From Maniola hyperantus (lineage: Eukaryota > Arthropoda > Insecta > Lepidoptera > Nymphalidae), in assembly GCF_902806685.2 (NCBI RefSeq), contig NC_048556.1, forward strand, positions 2,046,001 to 2,110,000: a stretch of DNA of 64,000 bases, written 5' to 3'. The notes below the pieces were generated by a model. The model saw nothing but the letters and a program-made list of their open reading frames with translations. It ran no database searches and had not been told where the DNA came from. How positions within the stretch are numbered: the stretch's first letter is position 1; every line of letters starts with the position of its first letter. Shown one piece after another: positions 1 through 8,426 of the stretch. The translations under genes and the position numbers were made by a program.

Positions 1-24
1 TCATTTAGCCGGTGTGCGTTGTGC

Positions 25-3000
25 CTAAATCTGATCCTTTGCAACCAATCCAGCCGGACCCTGGCCAACCACTGGAGACAGACCTGCCACGGCGACGGCT
101 TTTAGTGGCCTGAAAAAATAGAATGTAATACGCATAGAGCAGAAACAAAGAGGAGTTGGCCTAAGCAACTGTGCACTGTGATTTTCAACTAGGTCCTGAC
201 GTCATCACTGTGGGCGGGGCCTTAGTTAGTATGCTGTCTGCGTTCGTCAGGTTCACATATATTGAGACTCGTATTATCGGTGTGTTTTCGCGTTTTTAAG
301 AACAAAAGGATGAAGTGTTGTGTTTTATCGTGTCAAAGTTATTCAGACAGACGTTCTGATGCTATGAATGGTATCACATTTCATTTGTAAGTAATTTTAT
401 ACGTAATTATTAAAATAGTTCTAGATTATTGACATCTAGTGTGAGATAGCTGAACTATGTAGTGACATCAATATATCGATGTTAGGTCGCTAAGCGAGTA
501 GTTTTGCTACTAACCCGCAGATGGAAAATTGAGAAGTGGGCGGCGTTCCACAACCCCTCACCCCGCAAAATGTCACTCGATATTTCATAGGGAAATCTTA
601 ATACAACATCTCCTCTTTGTTTCTGCTCTATGGTAATACGTCTTGAGTGTAGGTTTACTTAAAATTATAAAAAGACGCCATCTAGTGAAAAATCTTTTGT
701 ACTACCTCGTGAATCTTTGCATTTTAGCTAATCTTTGCATCTTTCGAGAATTCGCTTCAGGTTTAGTATAATGTAAACGCCATCTATTGAAAGGCTCATG
801 TACTACCTTTTAAATCTTTGCATTGTAATTCGAGCAATCACTCATAGGTGCCGCCTCTCTATTAAGCGTTTCAGTTTAATCAGTTTCGAATAGATGGCGC
901 TGTTTAAAAGCTATTTTAAAATAGTTCCACGTGTTACTAATAGGTAGAGCTGAAATAAAAAGCTGCAGAGCTGAAGTGTCAATGGGCAGGGAAGTGTCAA
1001 TGGGCAGGGCACATAGTTCAAAAAACCGATAATTGAGGTCCTAAGATGCTGACTTGGCGACCTCGCACCAGAAGGCGCAGCGTTGAAAGACCTCCACTAG
1101 ATGGACGGACGTCATCAAGCGACTCACAGAGAGCCGCTGGATTCTGAAGACAGTGGCGTGTGGAAGTCCCTACAAGAGATCTATATCCAGCGTGGACGTC
1201 TATCGGTTGATGATGATGCTGATGAAAAATAAAAAGTTCGTACTTGAATCCCAGTTCTTCGAGTGGGACACCCAGTTTGGTCAACTTGGCTTCGTACGTG
1301 GCGAGAAGGTCATCATGAGCTTTCCTCAGACGGGCAGCTTCGTATCGCAAATCCTCTACTTGGTTGTCTTTCATTTTTAACAGCTCCTGAAAAGTATGAG
1401 GAAAATAATTTAATTATTTGGTACTAATTCCGATGGCAACTGAGTACCTAGGTACCTACCTATTCGCATTTTTTTCTTACCAATGTAATAAGAAAAGGAC
1501 AGACAAACTTAATCTAAATAGGTATATAAAACGAAAAGGTGACTGACTGACTGATCTATCAGCGCACAGCTCAAACTACCGGACAGATAACTTCTATTAT
1601 GACGTAGACATCCGCTAAGAAAGGATTTTTGAAAACTCAACCCCTAAGGGGGTAAAATAGGGGTTCTACGGGCATAAAATAGTTGCATTTAAAACTGTCA
1701 AACATCGTGACTTTAGGTGCCAGTCTTGAGCATAGTGTTTTTTTATTTTTATTTTTATTCAGATAGGTACAAGTTAGCTCTTGACTGCAATCTCACCTGG
1801 TAGTAAGTGATGATGCAGTCTAAGATGGAAGCGGGCTAACCTGGACTCAGACTCGGGCACTGAGGGTTCCGTACTCAGGTATTTTTTCAACATTTTGTAC
1901 GATAAAACAAAAACTGTTATGCTGTAAAGCCCCTTTCATATTATGATTCCTTGCTTGGTATAAGTATAGTTATCTTACTTTGAAATTTTTTCTTTGGGAT
2001 ATAACCACAAATTTGTGGTTATATCACAAAGAAAAAATTCACGGTTTTCGGATTTTTCCCTTAACTTGTGCTATAAGACTTACCTACCTCATGATTCTAG
2101 GTCAACGGGAAGTATGTAGGTACCCCATAGGTTTTCAATACAGACACAACAGACGGACAGACAGATAGAGAGACAACGAAGTGATCCTAAAAGGGATCCT
2201 TTTTTTCCTTTTGAGGTACGAAATCCTATAAATTAACTCACATGAATTTCCCTGGGGTTTAAGTCGCGACCTTGAAAACTTTTCAGCTTCGCTTCAAGGA
2301 GCGCGGTTTTCAGGGACGCCCTTTGTTGTACTTCTAGTACTGCTCTAGAGAACCTACAAACAGAATGAATATACTATTATTTAATATTATATCTAATGTT
2401 ATGCTCAAAGACCGAAAACGCTCATTAAGCGAAAAAACAGCTCACAAGGCGTTGGCAATAACGCAAATAAGTCACGACGCCCATAATATCGTGTTAATGA
2501 TTCTTATGAAAACGACCACGACGCGTTATGCCAATCACAGAGCCACAAGTAAAATTCGTGTCGTGGCTGGCATGCTATATGGATTAAGAGCCAGCGCGTG
2601 CCAGAGTGTTATTTTATAAAAGCTGAAAGTTTCTCTGCGTATTGTCCTCAACACTTGAATGTAACTTTCAGCACCTCGTCCTCCCACTTGAGCACTTCGC
2701 ACTGCTGCTCCAAAGACGCCAGTTGCTTTGTTTTCGCCGTGAGAGAGAGGGAGAGAGAGAGAGAGAGCGAGAGAGGGATTGAGAGAGAGAGATATTGTGA
2801 GAGAGAGAGATGGAGAGAGAGAGGGGGGATGAGAGGACATAAACTAACCTCAATTTGAGTTCATCTCTTTCCTTCAGGATGCGATCGAATCTAACTTGCA
2901 GCACCTCATATTCCCATTTCAGCACTTCAAATTGCTGCTCCAATGATGCCAGTTGCTTTGTTTTCGCCTGAAAATTATATTCATTAAATGCAAAGTTTGC

Positions 3001-6000
3001 TGGAGAAAGGATGACTTCTTTCTGATTTAAAGTAATGCTTAGTCATATTTGTATACTCTTCTACTCTCATGTGTTTTGTATCTCCTGTCTTACATATCGC
3101 CAAGCCCGATTTGTAGAGGTATAAAATTTAGTTGCCACCCAAATCAGTGCCAATAATACTGTTCATTTTGTCTTCAATGGGGCTGGGGGCCCTTTATACG
3201 GGGCCCTGACCTGCAGCCTAAAAAGCCCTTATATACGTAGATCCACCCCTGAAATTAAGTATAAAGAAGAATCTTACCGCTAAAGCTGCCTTATTCCTAT
3301 CATAGTTGGACATCTGCCTCTTCAGTTCTTTATTATCAACGATGGCAGCTTCTAGAGGTTCTCTCAAACTCTTCGATTCAGCCACAGCGTCCTTGGCTAC
3401 CTTCTCGGCTCGTTCTTTTACTTTCTGCATGTCCTCCATTTGCTGTTTCAAACTGCTTATAAGACCTTGAAAATACAAATTCATGTGATAATATTGTGAC
3501 CTCAAGAAACCTAGTGGGCAGGTAAGTAGGTCTTATAGCACACGTAAGGGGGAAAATCTGAAAATTTTCGGAGTTATGTAATCAAATATCATTTGTATAA
3601 CGTTAAAGGAAAACATCGTCAGGAAACTTGCGTGTTAACATAATGTTCTCAAAGGTGTGTGAAGTCTGCCAATCCGTACTTGGCCAGCGTGGTAGACTAT
3701 GGCCAAAGCCCTTATCTCTCTAATAGGAGACCGGAGCTCTGTAGTGAGCCGGCGATGGATTGATAATAATCATAATCATTTGTTTGTTTTGCTCAGATAT
3801 TGTAGGTACATGTATATTATTTACATGGGGTCTTAAAAATTAGGTAATCAGTCACATATCCTGCCAAGCATGGCGTGCAAAATTAATTGAACCCAGCATC
3901 TCATTTTACCGTCTTAAAATATTGTTACGTCATCATGATAAATATTGATGATGACTATGATACTAAAGATACTCGTTCATACCCAAGTTATTCAAAGTGA
4001 TGTCGTTGTAATAATTCTTCAGATCCGAGAAGGCTCGCTCGTGATGCGCGATCAGTTCAGAAAGCTGCTTGTTCTTCCTCTCCTCTACTTCGCTTATTTC
4101 TGTTCTATGCTTCACCGTTAACTCTATTTTGGTCTCCTGTAATTTCTTCTCCGCTTTATCTTCGATTTGACGGGCTTTCTCTTCGAATACAGACCTGTAA
4201 TAGATTAAAGTTTAAATTATTGTTTCATTAGTTTAATTATGGGTTTAATAAAAAATCTTAGACACTCAGCGGGTGATGGACAAAGCTTTCTATTAAATTG
4301 ATCACGTAGAGTTACTCTGAGAATTTCTACGAGATCAGTTCAGGAATGAGGTTCTTTGAAAAACCATCGTCATCGGTCAAAATAGAAATTACCTTGAATA
4401 AGGTATGCTTACAATCTACAATAATTTTTTTTACAGACCTAGTTTTTGATAGTTCCTCCGCATGGATCAACTTTGCTCTTCTCAGCTCATCTTGGGCTGC
4501 CAATGTCTTCTCTCTCATTTCTTGACGTAGAGCTCTCTTGTCATTTAGAAGTTCCAATTCTTGTTCTGTGGCATAAATCAGTTGTGTATTTCCTATACTT
4601 AGTTTGTTTTGTTCATTTACATAATTTTTTGAAGTTATTATATCCCTCCAAGGTACTCGCAATTTACTTTTTGACCCGATTCCTCTTTCACCTTTCCACT
4701 ATTGATCGTACCGCAAGGCATCGTAAAGGTCTGCAGTCTGCACCCGTACAATATTTGTAATAATATGTAGTCGAAATACCACGGATACGTAGGCTCGAAA
4801 CGATTTGCCTCCTATTTCTAATTCGAACCGCTATGATATGGAAGGTCCTTCCGGCACCAGATTTCCCGTCCAACTTTAATATGTTACCTTCAAGCCAAGA
4901 CTGAATCGGTATCTTATAGGTAAGCGAGTTCCTCCTTAGACTGCATCATCACTAAACTAGAAAATCATTAAAAAAAAAGTTGTATCCATATAAATTAGTA
5001 TTTGGGCTTTCGGTCAAAAATCGTAAAGTAACTTTTTCAGGATACTTAGAATGTCATAGATTTTCAAAAATTACAGTTGAACGCCGCCGGGACGGGTTAG
5101 CGAATCGGGATAAAGAATATAAAATACCTGTGTGTTCTTCTTTCGCTGCTTTCAATGCTACCAAGTTCTCCGCCCTTAAAGCAGCGCAAGCAGCCTGCTG
5201 CTCATACTTCAAATGCTTGATTTTCTGCTTCTCCGTTTCCAACAGAGCCTCGTTCTCTTCTTGAGCTTCTTCTGTGGCTCTTTCTCTATTCCTCAACTCC
5301 GCTTTAGCTTCCTCTAATTGTTGCCGAGTTATTTCCCAGAATGTGCGTATCTTGTCCCTTTCTAATTGGAAGTAGTTTCTCTCTTCTCTCTCCTTGTCCA
5401 GTTCTTCTTTGACTTTTAACGTGAATTGTTCCAGCTTCTCCCGGTTCATTTCTGATGTATCTACCCCATCTATGATGATGGCTGAAAATTTTATGAAACA
5501 TTGAATGAGATAAAACCTGAATTTACCTGGCACCTATGATATTTCAATGCTTGAATCCAAATATTGTACAATGCAAGCCAATACTAGGTACCATGATAGC
5601 TTGGTAGCATAGACTATATTTAAAAATACTACGTAGGTACCTGCTAGTGGTTAAGATGTTCGCCTCCTTTTCGGGAGGTCAGGCACACACCTCTAATCTT
5701 TCGGAGCTATGTACGTTTCAGCAATTACTTAAATATTATTTTCTTTAGCCTTTAACGGTGAAGGAAACCATCATGAGGGAACCTGTATTCCTGAAAGTTC
5801 TCCATAATGTTCTCAGAGGTGTGTGAAGTGAGAAGTCTGCCAATCCGGACTTAGTGGCCTACACATGACTATGGCCTAAGTCCTTCTTAATCTGAAAGAA
5901 GACCCGCTCTCAGTAGTGGGCCGGCGATGGGTTGATATATATTTTTTTAATTTTTGTACACGGTCATTCAAATCGATCCGTTCTTGATTGATAAATGAAT

Positions 6001-6662
6001 TAATCCGAAAGGATTCTATTATCAAGATAACTTACCAGCAGCCTTTTTGCCACCACCTTTTCCTCCTTTTGGTGGCTGAAATGTTAACAAAGATTATTTG
6101 GTAGGCATTTGGTAGGTATGGTTTTGCATGTGGTTTTATAAATGATTTACTTATCAAAAAAAGGTAAAGGCGTCCCCTCGCCTCATGCCTACCTCGATAG
6201 CCATCTTGACCTGTCGCTAACTATGCCACGACTCTCAGCAATAAGGAATAAGAAGCAGAGATGTTGCAGATAACCTTCCCCCCCCCCCCACGATAAAAGG
6301 CGCCCTAAGCATGTCCTTACCAACCAAACTAACGACCAAATCATGACCGACAATGCACCCTATCTCGTAGGGCTACACAAGTCAACCTTTTTACAGCTTT
6401 TTACAGACGAGGTCCCCGATTTCTAACATCACCCGGACGTGGGCTCACACCACGGTCTCGGGGGCGAGCGGACTAACCAGTACCAGTCCCCAACCCGATT
6501 GCCATGTCGACCTGTCACGTACTAAACACTGAAATGAAAATCACCCACAAATGCCCACATTACATCGATATTCGGTACCCACAAAATAAATTCGTATGAC
6601 AATAATTGTATGTAGATATCTAGGCGATTATTTGAGAAACTGTAAATTCAATAACTTACCAT
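25..6662 (-). CDS. DRC4: Dynein regulatory complex subunit 4 (DRC4/GAS8), 10 exons
   Basis: Coding exons in minus-strand order: 6662-6660 (only the ATG), 6075-6036, 5481-5128, 4565-4439, 4194-3983, 3465-3278, 2967-2849, 2353-2242, 1386-1244, 109-25 (stop TAG). Every junction is GT-AG and phases agree, giving 1383 nt or 460 residues (human GAS8 has 478). Seen: a Lys/Gly-rich start (residues 1-14), then coiled coil. ERNYFQLERDKIRTFWEI (about 48-65), FSDLKNYYNDITLNNLGLI (about 228-246), TYEAKL and the ending GFKPL...GQGPAGLV all match the vertebrate protein. Known: DRC4 is a scaffold subunit of the nexin-dynein regulatory complex of motile axonemes; its GAS domain is the middle-to-C-terminal coiled coil. 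In a moth this implies sperm flagella, so testis expression is inferred. Odd: the stretch around exons 8-9 is about 25 residues shorter than human, and introns hold many elements, including a decayed copy of exon 7. Exons 8 and 10 are short; I placed them by homology and phase. The 3' UTR leaves the window. Confidence 0.95.
133..632 (+). mobile_element. P-superfamily-like element, 500 bp, 23-bp TIRs, 8-bp TSD
   Basis: Perfect terminal inverted repeats of 23 bp (starting CATAGAGCAGAAACAAAG) at 133-155 and 610-632, flanked by the 8 bp direct repeat GTAATACG (125-132 and 633-640). It carries a GC-rich promoter-like stretch and a THAP-type first exon (310-386) followed by GTAAGT, but no transposase catalytic region, so it is non-autonomous. 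P-element transposases carry an N-terminal THAP domain and make about 8 bp duplications, hence the assignment. hAT elements also make 8 bp duplications and are the main alternative. It lies in DRC4 intron 9, opposite in sense to the gene. Confidence 0.8.
310..386 (+). pseudogene. THAP zinc-finger first exon (transposase remnant)
   Basis: An ATG at 310 opens a 25-codon exon that ends in a strong donor, GTAAGT at 387. The peptide begins MKCCVLSC and ends NGITFHL. Cys-x4-Cys followed by I-T-F-H matches the first half of a THAP DNA-binding domain (C-x2-4-C, then V/I-S/T-F-H-x-F-P). The later Cys and His zinc ligands would be in a following exon, which is absent before the right inverted repeat. 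It is therefore an orphan exon, probably of the transposase gene of the surrounding element, though it could still be transcribed. Confidence 0.7.
633..976. other. DRC4 intron 9, no recognisable feature
   Basis: AT-rich intronic sequence. It contains two similar short stretches (around 670-715 and 775-825, both with CGCCATCTA and AATCTTTGCAT), suggesting a small degenerate duplication. No exon or complete element is seen. Confidence 0.5.
977..1232 (+). mobile_element. LINE (RTE-like) ORF2 3'-end fragment
   Basis: Sense to plus, it matches the 3' end of the reverse-transcriptase ORF seen more fully at 41390-42085 (GTGGACGTCTATCGGTTGAT then a TGATGATG tail). It begins 12 bp downstream of the DRC4 exon 9 donor, so intron 9 starts almost directly inside the antisense LINE. 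An open frame running from exon 9 into it is not real protein sequence. Confidence 0.8.
1513..1690 (+). mobile_element. Hel-A element, 3'-truncated
   Basis: Begins TCTAAATAGGTATATAAAA, continues with GACTGACTGACTGATCTATC and the CCCCTAAGGGGG motif, then diverges before the usual GC hairpin and CTAG. In DRC4 intron 8. Confidence 0.8.
1738..1850 (-). mobile_element. SINE-3 fragment (tail half)
   Basis: Shares GATGCAGTCTAAG and AAGCGGGCTAACCTGG with the longer copy at 15940-16192. The poly(TTTTTA) stretch on the plus strand is its A-rich 3' tail. Confidence 0.65.
1862..2228. mobile_element. GGGTTCCGTA-type element with internal hairpin
   Basis: Ends resemble an inverted GGGTTCCGTA motif, and the body matches 15600-15846 (TTCACGGTTTT, AACTTGTGCTATA, GATTCTAGGTCAACGGGAAG). 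At 1998-2029 it holds a near-perfect palindrome centred on CCACAAATTTGTGG, in the same relative place as the hairpin of the other copy. Confidence 0.65.
2581..2655 (+). repeat. Short dispersed repeat C
   Basis: About 75 bp, AGAGCCAGCGCGTGCCAG ... AAGCTGAAAGTTTCTCTGCG ... CCAACAC. Other copies are at 20985-21048, 21303-21605 (interrupted), 44075-44150 and 44719-44800. Here it cuts off the decayed copy of DRC4 exon 7. Confidence 0.8.
2657..2738 (-). pseudogene. Decayed tandem copy of DRC4 exon 7
   Basis: On the minus strand it begins GCGAAAACAAAGCAACTGGC like true exon 7 (2967-2849) and stays in frame for about 27 codons, encoding AKTKQLASLEQQCEVLKWED and a few more residues. Of roughly 12 differences, about half are silent third-position changes. 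The acceptor is destroyed (ACG instead of CAG, in a GA-repeat expansion), and the 3' part with its donor is replaced by dispersed repeat C. It cannot be spliced as a normal exon. Confidence 0.85.
2740..2832. repeat. (GA)n microsatellite
   Basis: An interrupted GAGAGA tract between DRC4 exon 7 and its decayed copy. Its expansion appears to have removed the copy's 3' splice site. Confidence 0.95.
3595..3767 (+). mobile_element. tRNA-derived SINE-1, 3' half
   Basis: Matches the 3' two thirds of SINE-1 (TAATGTTCTCAAAGGTGTGT, GTGGTAGACTATGGCCAAA, GTAGTGAGCCGGCGATGG). The tRNA-like head is missing. In DRC4 intron 5. Confidence 0.8.
5638..5940 (+). mobile_element. tRNA-derived SINE-1, diverged
   Basis: A head with TAGTGGTTAAGATGTTCGCC, a diverged B-box region, then the SINE-1 body to GTAGTGGGCCGGCGATGGG. 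In DRC4 intron 2. Confidence 0.75.
6160..6530. repeat. GC-rich dispersed repeat
   Basis: Contains CGTCCCCTCGCC, CCATCTTGACCTGTCGC and a second CCATGTCGACCTGTCACG. Related to the segments at 28905-29090 and 29773-29893. In DRC4 intron 1. Confidence 0.5.
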
Positions 6663-6797
6663 TTTGGGCTAAGGTTTATTACTTCCTTGTACACTAATTA
6701 TAATTTTCTGTAAATCAAAACCAACAAAATTAAATGAAGCGCCAACAATATTACCAAAATAAACAAGCGTTGCTAAGAAAAGGACACTTGACTTTTA

Positions 6798-6811
6798 GTA
6801 ACCATAGTAAT
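6798..6811. promoter_or_regulatory. X-box-like RFX site upstream of DRC4
   Basis: GTAACCATAGTAAT matches the RFX X-box (GTNRCC, 0-3 nt, RGYAAC) at 11 of 12 defined positions with a 2-nt spacer. It lies 136 bp upstream of the DRC4 start codon, where X-boxes of ciliary genes usually sit. RFX control of axonemal genes is established; its use here is inferred. Confidence 0.5.
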
Positions 6812-6881
6812 CGCTATTGTTTATGGAATTATTTCATTGACAACTGCTGATAACGAAGATAACTGAAAGATAAAAAAATAA

Positions 6882-7057
6882 TCGATAAGAAGCTAAAAAC
6901 TATTTAATCGATTCATCATCATCATAATCAACGCCGGCTCACTACAGAGCACGGGTCTCCTCTCAAAGGTTTTGGCCATAGTCTACCACGCTGGCCATGT
7001 GCGGATTGGTAGACTTGTACCTTTAATCGATTAAATAGTTTTTAGCTTCTTACCGAT
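6882..7057. repeat. 34-bp inverted repeats flanking a SINE-1 fragment
   Basis: AATCGATAAGAAGCTAAAAA and following bases at 6882-6915 return as a near-perfect inverted copy at 7024-7057. Between them is an antisense SINE-1 3' fragment (about 6930-7020). The structure sits in the region between the two divergent genes. Confidence 0.8.
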
Positions 7058-7196
7058 TGATTTCACTAACGTCGAAGGCTTTTATTTTACTGGTCAGGCT
7101 TTATATTCCTTTTTTAGTTAACGGTTTTGGACTGTTGTGGTTTAGGGTTTTGGCTATCTCTATGGGTATGGTCGGGTATGAGTCGGGTGCATGAAC

Positions 7197-7348
7197 AGTC
7201 CGTTCACCATAACTTTTCCCCTGACGTTATGTTGGCACCATTGCAAATTACACAGTAATAAACCCTAAGATGATCAAAGGAATAAAGCAAACAAAGCAAT
7301 GGTGCCAACATTGACGGCAGGGGAAAAGTTATAGTGAACGGACTGTAA
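7197..7348. mobile_element. Palindromic MITE-like element
   Basis: Terminal inverted repeats begin CAGTCCGTTCAC and continue through ATAACTTTTCCCCTG and GCACCATTGC for about 50 bp on each side, with small mismatches. No coding capacity. It ends about 190 bp before the start codon of the plus-strand gene. Confidence 0.8.
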
Positions 7349-7540
7349 GGTGGGTCAGGTGTCAGGTAAGATGTTGTCTTTGGTTTTCGCAAATGTCATT
7401 ACATTGCAATCTCAACTGTCTGTTTCGGAAAAAATTCTATTTCAAAATTTTGTGTGGGTACCTTTAAAAGAAAATAGACCAAAATGACCATGCCCGACTG
7501 AAGAGCGTACATATTTTAACACTTGGTTCGAAGGATCAAA

Positions 7541-8379
7541 ATGATAAGTAATTTCCTCAGCACCACCATGTATTGTTTTACCTTCTTGGCTCTGGTCGTC
7601 ATCGATTACTTCTTGGGTAACGGTTTTGTGGATTTCTTCCAAAAGCTTATGGATCAATTGATTAATTTTATTCAAAGATCTATATGGGAAGAGGAAAAAC
7701 AAGCCCAGGCATCAGAGGATACTGTCAACTTGTCGGTTTTGGTCACTGAAATCATATTTCTTGGTTTAACGGTAATGGTAAGTTTACTCTGGTTCTCCTA
7801 CGGATCTTCTCTCCATCTCCCGCTGAGTGACTTTGAGCTTTCTTAAGAAGCTGAGAACATAATTCAGCGGGTTGCGTAGCTTTAGTGGCAATGGGCAGGG
7901 ACCAGGGCACACAGTTTGAAAAACAGTTTGACGTTGGGGTCCCAAGGTGTTAGAATGGCGGCCTCGCACCGAAAAATGCAGCGTCGGAAGACCCCCCACT
8001 AGGTGGGCAGAGGACATCAAATGAGTCGCAGGGAGCCGCTGGATAGCGGCGGCGCAAGACCGTGGCATGTGAAAGTCCCTACAAGAGACCTTTGTCCAGC
8101 CGTGGACGTCTATCAGTAGATAATGATGATGATTTGAAAAACTTCTCAGGAGAGGTCTTTGAAAGCTTTGGACAAAAAGCTTAATTCGCCGTAATCTAAA
8201 ACAGACATCTGTAGATATGTTACAACCAGGTACAACAAGCAGCATGCGATATTCACCACCCCCCCCCCCCCCCCCCCCCTCCCCCCACTACTAAATATGC
8301 AGGAGTCACTCTTCGTCCTCACTAATCACGAACCTCGTCTCATTCTGAAAAGAGGTGCTTGATTTGTATTGGGCCGGCA

Positions 8380-8426
<47 letters not shown>

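Noticed and set aside
1018..1243. C-terminal extension of DRC4 read through past exon 9
   Set aside because: The sequence after GGATTCAA is an intron starting GTACGA, then an antisense LINE. The true C-terminus (PLKAV...GQGPAGLV) is the exon at 25-109.
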